DNA of 64,000 nucleotides from Artocarpus heterophyllus (Eukaryota; Streptophyta; Magnoliopsida; Rosales; Moraceae), in assembly GCA_025403435.1 (NCBI GenBank), contig CM046350.1, positions 5,801,512-5,865,511 of the forward strand, written 5' to 3'. The position numbers and the translations under genes are program-made. Position 1 is the stretch's first letter, and every line of letters starts with the position of its first letter. The notes under the pieces are model-generated. The model was given only the letters and a program-made list of their open reading frames with translations, did not search any database and had not been told where the DNA came from. Below are positions 49,740 through 61,411 of this stretch, one piece after another.

Positions 49740-50604
49740 TGGGGGAAATCTTCATGGTCAGAAGACCATCCGAAAATCTAGAACCCTTTGAACCAAATGG
49801 CTGAAAAGGCCAGGTACCAACCGGCCCACCCTAGGCTGAGCACCGGCAAACCCAAGGTCAAGCACCAGTCTTAGGCCGAGCACCAACCAACCCTAGGTTG
49901 AGCACCAGTCAACCCTAGGTCAAGCACCTGTCTAAGGTCAAGCATTGATCATTGGTCGAGCACCGACCAACCCAGGCCGAGCACCGGCCGACCATAGATC
50001 AAGGTTCGGTAGATCATAGGCCGAGCATTGGTCTTAGGTCGAGCACCGGGCAACCATGTGTCAAGCCCCAGTCATAGGCCGACCATAGGTTGAGCACCAA
50101 CCCGACCCAGCCAAAGCAACCATGAGGAACAACTCCGCATTATCAGCAAGGTGGTCGGACCCTGACCAGATCATACAGTACTATATCATCCCCAAAGGCC
50201 ACCACGTGGCACCATCTCAGATCTCCATTGGGCAATCCTCATTCTTCAGAGATCGTGACACCTGTCCTTAGCCACTTAGGTTTTGTACAGTAGTATACTC
50301 AAGTCATGGGCCAAAACTGCTCCACGCCTAGATCCAAGCTAAAGTATATAAATAGGAGCATCAACTCCACTACAAAAGATACGAGCATTCTTCCCTAGCC
50401 TACTCTGCCTCTCCCCTTGCTTTTCTCAGTCAGAACACTAACTTGAGCATCAAAGTGCCCTTGGCAGATACCATGCTGATGTCCCCTTACTCCGAGGCAT
50501 TCTCTCCTCTTACAAATCTGACTAGACCAAGCGAAGCCAATCAGAACAAGAAACCCGACCACCGTACACCCCTGCATGCGGTGTTATGCTGGTCTTAGGC
50601 ACCA
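49740..50604 (+). repeat. 3' LTR of the minisatellite-bearing element
   Basis: 865 bp, about 150 bp longer than the 5' LTR. The excess lies in extra copies of the 'ggtcgagcaccgaccaaccc' short repeat (about 49830-50110). Confidence 0.8.
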
Positions 50605-50734
50605 ATAGTCACTATTCTTTTCAGTTCAATTATCATAGTTGTGCAAACCTACCAATTATTTGACGATCTTAAAATTATTAACTCTAATATTTTTTTTTAA
50701 AGCCCTTGCATAGGTATAAAGTTTGTCTTCTTTT

Positions 50735-50860
50735 AAGCAGCGTAGGTAGTCTCGTTGGTAACTCCCGATCGTAAGGACGAACGATTGGAACCTTTGGTTC
50801 TATCTTTCTAGAAATAAAGGGAGTAATACTCTCTGTTGATCATCATCAACTTAGTTCGCC
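50735..50860 (+). mobile_element. Possible tRNA-related SINE fragment
   Basis: The sequence 'taggtagtctcgttggtaac' resembles a tRNA box A region, and 'gaacctttggttcta' is a weak box B about 45 bp later. No clear flanking duplication or tail was found. It could be a worn tRNA-like sequence. Confidence 0.35.
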
Positions 50861-53411
50861 CAAAGAATGAGATGTGACTTTAACAACTTTAACAAATTGT
50901 AAGTGCTGCAACTTGTATATAATTAAAAATTTAAAGAGAATAGTAATATTTTTGCGGTAACTCCACGGCATGCGTGATATCACAGCTTGGCTATTCAAAA
51001 ATATATTGGACAATAACAATTCCTACTTGTCATTATGTGGTGGCGGATTTGAATATTTAATGCACACAAAGACAATTGTGCTGGAAATTGTAAATTGTGG
51101 TCCATCCGAGACAAGAAACACACATACATCGGCAATAATTGATCACAAGGTGATGGGTGTCTACCACACGGATCTAGCTTGAAAATATTTTCCAGCATTT
51201 TTATCGTGGTGATAATTTCTTTGGTAAATGAGATATGTTTATGCTGAGAGCACATGCATTGTAAAAAGTATTTGGCAAAAGTGGTCTAAAACACTTTCTC
51301 AGTTACAAACAGTGTAAAGCTCTCATATGTTACGGTAACAATAAAAAAAATCGCTATAATGTAAAATTCTCATATATTACAGTAAAAACAGTTTTAACTA
51401 ACACTTCTAACCATCCTACCAAACACCTATAAATATTTCGATTCAAATTGTACAAAATTAGACATGAATAAACTAAAAAATATATTTAAATTTTGTATAT
51501 TATATATTGGATCGATTTAATTGTTTGATTAGATCTTGACGCTTCAAAACCAAATCCATCCAATCCAATTAATTTTTTTGTTGTTTTTTATATAATTCAA
51601 TGAGAATTGAATTCAATGGAATTAGTATCAAATGGCATTGGACAACTTGCTCACCCTTTTCTACGTAATTAAATGAAAAGATAGTAACCACGTGAAAAGA
51701 CTTATAAACACATCCCAATTAAGCTGGCGTCTAGTAACTAACTCAAGTAAGCCCTCATCCTATTTTATTAAAAAGATAAAAAAAAATAAAAATGAAAAAG
51801 TTTAAGATGCAACCAAAATGACAAATTTCATATAAAAAATGCAACAACCAAAAATTAACTTCAGTTTCATTTATACATAATTTTAATACCCTTATGTTTT
51901 CGGAAGACAATTTACTTACCCTTGAAGATTCGAATATAATTGAAAAGTAAGAATTCAAATGATGGAAGTAAAAGCTGGCTTTTTCGTTACTTGCGGTTTT
52001 TTTTTTTCGCCTACTATTGGGGATGAAGCCTATTTTCAGAATCAAAATAAAAGTCATGACTTAGCCCTCTGTTATTAGTTTCTGGCTTGTAAAACTCCTT
52101 TAAATTGTTTAGTCATGTTTTATTTTGGACTTTATTTGTCTTCTCTATTTTTCCTTTATTAAAAAATTTAGGTTGAGATTTAATGCAGAATAAATTCTTT
52201 TACGGTGTCAATCTAGTTGAAACGTTCCAGAGATTCTTGATATAGGTCTCTCCTATCATTCAACCAAAAAAGAACGAGGGAAGCTAAAGCTGTGCACAAT
52301 TGGTGGCTTCTTGCTACTATTCGAAGTAAATCATTATCAAGTAACATCACAACCTCGACGTCATCATTTAATATCGTAAGTAGACCATTTTGTTCCTTCC
52401 TTCGAATAGTTCGAAGAAAAAAAAATTAACTAGTAGCTATCCTTGACGTTCCAAATATAATGACAAGTCATATTTATGGTGAAAATCGACATGCATGGAA
52501 AAATATATGAAGTAATTTTGTGATGTACTATTTAACGATTGACTATTAGGAAAACTAGAATTAATAATGACGATATATATATATATATATATCACACCCG
52601 AATCCATACTATATGTAGAAAGCACAATCTTTTTAACCAAAACGTCTTAGTTTTGGTTGAAATTTTTTTAAAATTTTTTTTTTAGTTATTCCTTTCAATT
52701 CTTTTTCTGTTTAGTCCTTCTTTTGGCTGATTTTTTCTTTTTAAGTCTTTTTTTCTTCATTTTTAGTTCTCCCTTCTTCCTTGTCTTTTCTTTTTCATTC
52801 TTAGTTGTCATACTTATTTTTTTTTTCTCATATGCCTTCCTATGTAAAGACCTATATTTCCTTTCACCTTATCTAATACAGATTTTTTAGAGTCTAATTT
52901 TCTCACTAATATTTTTTTCATATTTGTTCTATTTAAATACTTTTTTATAATAGTACTGAAAGGAATAATAAATTAAAATAACATTAAACTTAAAAGAACC
53001 GTTCATATATTTCAAAAAAAAATCAACAAACTAAATTTGTACGTGCATATGTAGTACTTGCTTTTCATGATAATAAAGTGGAATTGACTTCCACTATGTG
53101 GCAATCTAGCCTTCCCTCAATATAGAACATCTTATTCTCCTATGTTTGATTATGCTGCATATACGTATATATGGATATATTAGGCTGTTGAGAATGTAGT
53201 TTAAACTATAAAATTGTAGTTGAAACTAATTTTATAAGTGTTTTTCTTAAAAATTGTAAATTTTAAACCAATTTTGATTCAAATTTTGACTTAAATTACG
53301 TTCCAAATGTCCTAATAGAAAAAACCAACCTTAGTGATGACGATTTACTATGTTGCCAAAACCTTTTACACCTTAGTATCTTATTACTTCTTTGCATTTT
53401 TGTTTTTTTCA
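50861..53411. other. AT-rich intergenic with MITEs
   Basis: No gene is supported. A further MITE-like segment (about 53186-53312; 'taggctgttgagaatg' to 'ccaaatgtccta') has end sequences like family A. T-rich, low-complexity sequence covers 52650-52950. Confidence 0.5.
51265..51429. mobile_element. Tourist-like MITE with TAA target duplication
   Basis: 165 bp, ends AAAGTATTTGGC and (minus) TAGGTGTTTGGT, flanked by TAA (51262-51264, 51430-51432). The core 'gtaaagctctcatatgttac' is close to that of the element at 2171-2346. Confidence 0.65.
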
Positions 53412-53790
53412 TGTTCTGCCGGCTCTTTGAAATGGTGCTAAGAAACGGTTGTAAATAATTATGTGGATTGAATTTTTCTCGGTGATGTCATATAGCTTTC
53501 TATGCATCAATCATTGAGAGGAAGTTTGGCTAGAAACAAAAATATCAATGTTTTTCAATTATGAACCGAAAGCTAATTAGTAAATGGAAATTAAGGAAAC
53601 GCAAAGATGAATATTTTGGGCATTCATTTGTGATGGGTCATCGAGAGTCACACCTCTCTATTAATGGAAAGAGACAGAGCTTCGTGTAAACTAAATGGCG
53701 TGCAAAACGAGGAAAGCTCAAAAACGACTTGTCCTCTCGTTGTCGAGGACATGTCCTCTCCCACGTTTTCTATAATTTAAGACACTTGCA
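53412..53790. repeat. Duplicated segment, copy 2
   Basis: Aligns with 41800-42088 plus 42725-42840, without the RNase H insertion. A further similar patch (54465-54530 against 44165-44230, sharing 'acctgatggagc' and 'aagtacacta') suggests the duplication once extended further. No MYB exon precedes this copy. Confidence 0.72.
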
Positions 53791-54341
53791 TGGTTTAAAA
53801 CGCAATTTCAATCTTTTTATCATACTCCTTCCTCTCACAATTGCAGCTTTTTGTTATAGCATTTTCTCTTATAGTTTGATAAATAGTCTTAAATTTTGTT
53901 TAGATCTATGGGCGGTTTTTATAGTAGAGAAAGCAATTTTGTTTCACTAATAAAAATGGGTAATTCAATTGTTGGATTAATTTTTTAACGATTTGATTTA
54001 TGACTAGAAGCAATTATGTATTATGCGTTGTAAATTTTAACATCGTGAAAAATTACAAATCAAATTGTTAAAATTTTAATTATAAGGCTAAAAAACCCTA
54101 CTTCATCAATGAATCGAAATTGTCTTCTCCACCGTAAGAATTCCTAAATCTATGAACCAAAAGGTTGTAAAGCCTTCATTTTTTTCTGACAGTTGACAGC
54201 TTGCTCAATAAGTAACCAAAAATACTATAACCCTAATATATTTTATGGCACTATTTATTAATGGTATGAGCACCAATGGTCTCCAATGCAATTCCATGTT
54301 TGTCTGTCCTAATTTTTTTTTTGTCTTTTTGGCTATCCAAT

Positions 54342-54377
<36 letters not shown>

Positions 54378-55489
54378 CCATTCATTTAATTACTTAAATA
54401 GTTTTAGTAATTTACTATTTATTGTGTGACTAAATTTCCTATATTTAGATGAGTTGTCAAATGGCCTTATTAACCTGATGGAGCTAAATCTGTGTTGATA
54501 GAAATTCTCATCCAAGTACACTAAAACATATATATGTGCAGCAAATACTACTGGCAGTTGGCACTGAGAAGAGAATTTCACTCACATGATCAACTTAGAT
54601 ACTTTATCCAATTTTGATGTCCTAAATGGTATGTAACCTTTTGAAGGATAAATTATTTAGTAGTGTGGATGTATACATCATCGCGCTTATGTGGTACATT
54701 GGTCTAATAAATGATTCACATTTGAATGATTTGCATTATTAATTGTCTTATTATTTCTCTTTTAAGACATCTCAGTCCAAATATATGAAAAGGTCAAATA
54801 AAAACCATTTCAAAATTTTAAATATTATTTTATGATATGATTTGTTATAGTACATCATTTTGGGCATCAACATTGTGAACGGATAATTTGAGTCCGATGA
54901 ATTAGGAAAACAAAACACAAGAAAATAAATTAATGAAGGTAAATAAATTATTTCTTAATGCAAATGTTAAGATTATCTTCATTAAAAGAGATAAGTAAAA
55001 TCTCCAAAAATATTAGTATTCCATCCATACGGACAGGTAAAATTCCAGACAGTAAGGGAAAATATGGCATTATGAATTTAACGCAATCAACGAAAGGTCA
55101 GCCAATGATTATGGGCACATTTAGGATAGCGTGCACTTTTACTTTTAAGTAATAAAAGAAAAAAAACATAAACTAGAGCTTTTTAATTGATGTTTAAATA
55201 GTGCATGAAAAAGTGCCTTTTGATTTCAAAAAAGCTTTATTTCTTAGGTAAATAAGTTAAAAGCTCTTATGTTATAAAAAGTAATGTAATATATGGATAT
55301 AAATGAAATTTACAATTTGTTATTCACAAAGATAAGATTAAAAAAGTAAATAAAAAAGCCTCTCATAAGCACCAAAGAGACGGCTTCTTCCAAAAGTTCT
55401 TATAAAAGCCAAAAGCCTAAATAACTTGTCCATTCAAATAGGTTTAAAAGCAATTTTTGGACTGAATAAGTCAAAGCAGCTTATTGTAA
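53791..55489. other. AT-rich intergenic, no gene seen
   Basis: Contains a long TA run (about 54344-54376) and the small duplicated patch at 54465-54530. No coding region is supported. Confidence 0.5.
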
Positions 55490-56040
55490 GCCATTCTAAA
55501 TGGGCCTATATTCCACCAACTTGTGTCCCTCTCAAAAAGGATGGCATCGCAGGATTGGTGGAACAGGGTCACTTATCTATCTTACAAATAGAAGGCCGGG
55601 TTCTTAGACCAAATGAGGGGGGTTACGAGACAGCTAGGGTGGGCCAGTTGAGAAAATGGAATTTGAGAGAGCCTCCTCCCTTGGATAAAAAGTGCATATT
55701 TGCCGACCGAGTGAGCCTTTCACCTGGCTAACACAGAAATAAGCACGAAAATAGTGAAATCAAGGTTCCTTTTTTGATTAAAAGTAGCAAGCAGTGCTTA
55801 TTTCTCACTAGGATGGAGAACCCGAACCCCATTCCCAACTGACAACTAGGGATAGGCGACGTAGCCTTCAATTCCACATTATGGGACAAAAACCACCACT
55901 AGCGACATTTTATTTTCCTTCCGTGTCCCCCTTATTTTAGTTTAGTAGGCGCCAGTCTTCCTCGATTCCCTTATGTATGTAAGGCGAGACAAAAACGACC
56001 GGCTGGAAAGAAAATATGTACAAACATCTTACCAACCTAA
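55490..56040. other. Possible organelle (mitochondrial) DNA insertion
   Basis: Base composition becomes abruptly more balanced than the flanks, and phrases such as 'ttagtaggcgccagtcttcc' and 'taagcacgaaaatagtgaaa' have the look of plant mitochondrial intergenic DNA. No organelle gene is recognised within it. A 101-aa open frame (55426-55731) has no known domain. The call rests on composition and impression only. Confidence 0.35.
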
Positions 56041-56499
56041 CGGATTCTACAAAGACAATTAATTCGATCGTGTGCATTGTGTGCTATCATAAGTATCATG
56101 TATGCCCCTCTTTCCTTATCTTTTCTCTCTACATTTTGTCAAGCGTGAAATCAATATTTGGATTTTATAAAAATATCGATATTGATAGAAATTAACATAA
56201 ATTATAAAAAGTCATCTTAAAACATTTTATTTTTAAATGACATTTAAGAAACTTTACAATTGATAATAATACATAAATTAGATGAAACTCTCAATCAAAA
56301 CACTAAGTATGTGATTTATATATATACATTGTAAAAAGTGATCATAATTAAACAAATGATAAGTGTATGTTCCTAAATTAACTAACATAGTTAAAAGTCA
56401 ACCTAATACAAGTGCTTCACATCCATAAAAACATATAAATAAGAAAACATTAATATTAAAAAGGAGCTTTTAGGAGATTTACAATACTTTTTTATTTAA

Positions 56500-57105
56500 A
56501 CTGTTGATGCTTACTAGGGGGTGACAGCAGATCAACACCACGTGCGGCTGCACACGATGCTCGGACAACCCTTTCCCGCTCGTCTTGGCCTGGTTGGGTG
56601 AACCTGCGACAAGAAAAATGATGCTTTGGAGGTAAACGGGGGACACAAGGATGGTACAAGTCAAAGGCTGCAATAAATGCACTTTATTTATAGGCTACCA
56701 CTCGAATTGGGTGTTTGGTAGGTTTTACCCATGACCCGTGTATCACATCAAGGTCTGTCAGAGGGGCAGTGACATGCGTCACAGCCTCCGCTAGTGGATC
56801 GGCCTCCGTCTGACGACAGAAGTGGGGCCATTTGTTGACCTTCTATGGTGAGTGGTTGTCCACCTGCAAGCTCCGACAATCCAACCCGAGCACACGTCCT
56901 TCCTGAAGAGGCGATGGCTTACGTCGCGACCAACAAGGGTCCTGTAAAGCACCTCAGGAGGAAAGGCCGAGGTCAAGAGGTTAAAGATTGCCTTCCCGAT
57001 AACTTTTACCGAGTACAATTTCCAAGCTACCAAGGAAGCGTTTCTCGGGGACAGCGTCGAGCACGCCTCCAACATAAACAATGTCGATACCAAGACATAG
57101 AGTTT
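56500..57105 (-). mobile_element. LTR-like GC-richer fragment
   Basis: A GC-richer island with a TATA-like 'cctataaataaag' on the minus strand (about 56679-56691), followed by sequence typical of an LTR end. No partner repeat exists in the window and no pol domain is seen. It may be a solo LTR or a truncated element of another family. Confidence 0.35.
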
Positions 57106-58299
57106 AAATAGTTTTTTTACATAGTTCTTGATTTAACAGTAAATTCATGAAAAAGTACTACACTAGCATAAACTTTATAACATTAAAAAGTATATTAAAA
57201 ATAAATATTAAGCACAAATGTTTTGTCGACATTTCTGTAAAAAGTTATGTAAAATTTTCGTAACGTTTTGTCATTAATTAACATCACAGTTTTTGTGAAA
57301 ATAGATATCTCCATTAAGATATATGTCAATATTTACGTATATAGTTTTGGTTATTTTATGAACAAGATATAATATTCTAGTTTTCATATGGTACTTTTAA
57401 AATACGTAAATTTATGTAAAAATATCAATAAAAGTATTGATTTTACAATTCTTGTGCTTCACAACAAAAGACTGTATATGCATTTTGCAAAAGACTGCAA
57501 GAAATATAACACAACAATATATAGTGGTGCCTTTTTAAGAACACAACTTTTTTTTATAAAAAAAGTTATTAAAGTAACTAAAACTAAATTTAATTTTAAA
57601 ACATTGATTATCAATTTAATAGTAATTAATAATATCAATTAATGATACTAATTAAAACAGCCAAGGCCTTTAAAAAAAAAGAAAAGAAAGCCTAAACAAT
57701 GGGCTTTATCAAACAAACCACGATCAGAGAAAGAGCCCCTGACGACCCCTAATGCCATCCTCTACCCTTCCCTATAATGGTGAGCCCAACGCCCCCATTG
57801 TACTGCATAGTCTGGCCTTACCCCGTCACTCACCTAGATTGGAAAGAGAGAGAGAGATCGCAATGGTGGCCTATAGGCTTTGGTTCCATGGTGGCCTAGA
57901 AATTTTGGTTTGTGATGGTCGTGGCATCGTGTAGGCGGTGGTGGCAAGTCACTGGGATGGTAGAAGGTGGGGCGACAAGGGTTGCTGGTCGTTGCCAGGA
58001 GACGTAACAAGTGAGTTTTATTTGGGTCCTGGTTGTAGTCGGACAGGGCAATCGAGGGGGTGAGAGGAGATCGAGAGGGGGTGAAAAAGTGACGGCTAGG
58101 ACAGTGGCAAGTTTGCAAGCGTGAGCTGGGTTTGCCGGTGATGGGTTGAGACGACGATGGGTTCATCGACAAGAACAGGGTTCACCGGTGATCAGCTAGG
58201 CATTGATGGTTCGTCGGCGTGGGTTAGTTGTTGAGAGCAGCAAAAGATGAGGGAGGGAAGTGAGGGAGAGTGGGAGAAATGTGTGATGCCCCTTCTTTT
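57106..58299. other. Intergenic, mixed composition
   Basis: AT-rich to about 57700, then a G-rich stretch (57850-58260) with repeated 'ggtggc' and 'gaggggg' words. No domain was recognised in any frame, and it could be a fragment of an unidentified element. Confidence 0.45.
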
Positions 58300-61200
58300 T
58301 GTAACGCCCCTTAATTCGGACGTCACAGATGTCGTTACATACATACGTTCGTACTTGCTTAAACTTTAAACATATAAATAATATCAAACTTAAATAGTAC
58401 TATTGATTTTAAAAGTACTTAAACTTACATAACCAGGATCCATTCATACCTTCAATTTTTTTTTAAAAAAAACTTAACATTATTTAGAATAACATTGTTT
58501 ATTTTATTCCATATCATAATGTATTCAATTATACTTAAATTAATCATGAACTTACTTAATAATATAAGTTTATCAAGTTGTAAAAATCAAGACTTATAAA
58601 AATATCACAACATATCTCATTAAACATCAAATCGTTAAAACTTACTTACTCCCATAGTTCGGTAGGCCGAACTTTGGACTTCGGCAGGCCGGAGTTCCCT
58701 CAACCGGCAGGCCGGCAGAGGCTTTGCAATTTGGACCAAAAATTCATCCATGTTCGGCAAGCCGAGAAATGTGATCGGCAGGCCGAACTTCTGGACTTCG
58801 GCAGGCCGGCCAAAAAGTTCGGCAAGCCGTCCGAGACCAAATTCCCTTGGAAAACTTAAATTTTAAAAACAAACCAACTTTTCGTAAAATATAGCGGAAG
58901 TTCATAATTCATTAAAAATGATAAAATATCTTATAAAACCATAATATAAGTATTCTTAAAACTTAACATAAAATATATGTTCAAAATATATAACTTGATC
59001 AAATCATAAAATCGTTCTCTTGGCGTGCTTCCAGTTACAATTCATCGTTCATAATGCTCACACGCCTTCCCATGTCCTCTGCCTAGTCCATGATTTTCTT
59101 ACCCTTATCTGCAACAAGACATAAAACATGATTAAGCTAATGCTTAGTAAGTACATATAATTCTCACAATTTAAAACATTTCATAAACATCGTCATCATC
59201 ATCATCATCATCATATCATAAAAGTGCCTTAAGCACAATTTCATAGAAACATATCTTTCATTACGTTGACCATTTTAAAACTTATTCTATTTTTATCTTA
59301 AGGGCCCAAGTGTTGCACCATAAACATCATCATAGGCGCGCCGTCATGAGAGGAGAATGGTAGCTAATCCCAAACCAAACATGATATCATGAAACATCAT
59401 TACATTACATTGGTGTGCAACACTTATTACATGATACATATATATGTACATAATTTTTCATACTTTGAAACATGTCATAATCATCATGCATAACTTTTAA
59501 ATCATGAAAATCTTCCATAGAAATCCTTAAGGAAAAATATCCATAAAAATCATCATGAATAATGTTATGAACATAACATCAAACCTTGTAAAAACATGTC
59601 TCATGTTGCAGGTGAGAATGTACTTATCTTATCGTTAGCTTACTTAACCTTAACGTGATTTGGTGACGACGCCGCAGTCTCGTAGTGCTCGTTCCCTGAG
59701 TGTTCATGCCATTTTCCATTTTAAAGATGCAATACATTAATATGTATCATAAAACATCCATGCATCTAACATTCATTCATATACATTCATCTCATAATCC
59801 ATAACCATCATCGTAAAACATGAAATTATCATCACATATATATTTTCATCTCATCCATTACAATCAATAATTCATAACCATAAACATTGTCATCACATAA
59901 ACATGTTATTATGATTTTTCTTTAATTATAAAAAAATTACCTTAAGCATATAAAAACAAACCATATATTTTAAACATATTTATCTTTTAAATAAAACGTT
60001 TTCGAACAAATACATATATTTTAATTTAAAACTCCATACAATCATCATATTATCATGCATAAAATCATTTTATTATCATAAAATCATGTAAATACATAAA
60101 ACGTTTAATAAGACGAAAATCTCAAAAACAGCATTATCAAAACAGTTTTCTTATTATAATCTCATAAAAATTTCATAATCATAAAATACATTCATCTTAC
60201 ATTATACTTGCATATTCTTAACAACTTTCATGAAAAACATCATTCATTTACCTCTTGAATAAACATTACGTTTTTCATACATCATGGTTAAACAGTAACA
60301 TTTACTGTGAAGAGTAGAAGACAAAAATATTCATATTTTTTTCATAGAACATTCATATTGCATATGACATGAAATTAGAAAAACACCATATAACATATAA
60401 CATTACATTTAAAAATTTGAGACATTACACAATACCTATAGAAAGATATTGTAGACGAAACAAGGAGAAGAATTTCTTTTCAAAAATACCAGAAAAGCCG
60501 AATTCATACCTTGAAGTTTTTTCTCAAAATTCTTGAATTTTAATCAACGAAATAAGACTTTTCTTTCAATATTTGTAGAGGATTTTCGTGAGAGAGAGAG
60601 AGAAAGAACTCGTGGAGAAGAGAAGAGGAAGATGAAAGAACGTCTCAGAAGTTTGAGAGGAAAAACGTGAGAAGGAGAGAAAATAAGGAATTAAAAAGAA
60701 ACGTTAAAATTTTAACGTAATAAACATAATTGATGGGAATTCAATTCCCTTTATTAAGTCAGAATTTTCTGACTGTTGAGGGGCTATTGGCATGGAAGGA
60801 AAGAAGAGAAAGAAAAGGAAACCAAAACACATCATCAATCCTACCATAATTTACCCTCTAAAAATAGAAAACCTCTTAAAATAATACAAATCAATACAAA
60901 GTCAAACCCCTTATTTCCTTAACTGACAAAATTAATCCTTTATTATTCCAATTAATCACAATTAAATCACTCAATTAACATAATTGTCTCAGCCATAAAT
61001 TGGGAGAGATTTCTACTGACCGTTTGTCAGCCGTGTTCGGCCTGCCGGTTCCACAAGTTTGGCCTGCCGATTGGTTTCTTCGGCCTGCCAATCTCGGGCA
61101 GAATGTTCGGCCTGCCGAACTGCCCTTAAATGCCATACAATAAAACATTCTTACATCATTGCATCATAAATAAACATACATTCAAAATTTCACATGAACA

Positions 61201-61367
61201 CTAGAGCACAACGATCCCATGCGGTCGTCACCTGTCACAAACTTGACATAAAAAGTTAGTAACATGCACATCATATATCATATCATATATTGTACTTTAT
61301 TAATAACATTCATTAGCAACGTTACTAACTTAACGTGGTCTGTTACATAAAATAGGCGGGTGTTACA
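58300..61367 (-). repeat. 3' LTR of the second Tekay-like element
   Basis: About 3.07 kb, with ends TGTAACGCCC and GGCGGGTGTTACA on the plus strand, inverted as usual. Seven copies of a TTCGGCAGGCCGAA-like near-palindrome lie at 58657-58830, and four of the same family lie at 61035-61120 in the opposite orientation. A CATCAT run lies near 59190-59213. Confidence 0.8.
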
Positions 61368-61379
61368 ATTCTCCCCACC
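61368..61379 (-). other. Polypurine tract of the second Tekay-like element
   Basis: The minus strand reads 'ggtggggagaat' directly against the LTR start, comparable with 'aggaggggagagc' in the first element. Confidence 0.7.
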
Positions 61380-61411
61380 TTATAAAAGTTTCGTCCTCGA
61401 AACTTTTATAA
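61380..61411 (-). other. 14-bp-arm hairpin overlapping the pol stop codon
   Basis: Arms TTATAAAAGTTTCG and CGAAACTTTTATAA are perfectly complementary around a 4-nt loop (AGGA on the coding strand). The pol stop codon (61408-61406) lies within one arm. It corresponds in position and loop to 20735-20754. Confidence 0.75.

Larger units (their letters stand above)
47164..50604 (+). mobile_element. Non-autonomous LTR element with internal minisatellite
   Basis: Two direct repeats (47164-47879 and 49740-50604) flank 1.86 kb that is mostly a tandem array. A 5-bp duplication ATAGT flanks the whole (47159-47163 and 50605-50609). The 3' LTR starts TG and ends CA; the first two bases of the 5' LTR have changed to CA. 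A purine-rich 'aggggga' lies 10 bp before the 3' LTR. Both LTRs hold a TATA-like 'tataaatagg' near their 3' third (about 47648, 50348). No gag or pol protein is present, so movement must have used enzymes of another element. The primer site is not clear; 'aacactagaaagagggcac' follows the 5' LTR. This resembles large non-autonomous (LARD-type) derivatives, but I do not recognise the family. Confidence 0.82.

Noticed and set aside
47180..50600. CRISPR-like regularly spaced repeats
   Set aside because: The repeats are tandem and diverged with no unique spacers, and sit inside LTR-bounded DNA of a plant.
53000..53411. Search for a second MYB exon before copy 2 of the duplicated segment
   Set aside because: None of the MYB repeat motifs appear on either strand here.
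57834..58172. 112-aa Pro/Ser-rich minus-strand open frame
   Set aside because: The bias comes from G-rich simple words on the other strand; no domain or start context supports it.
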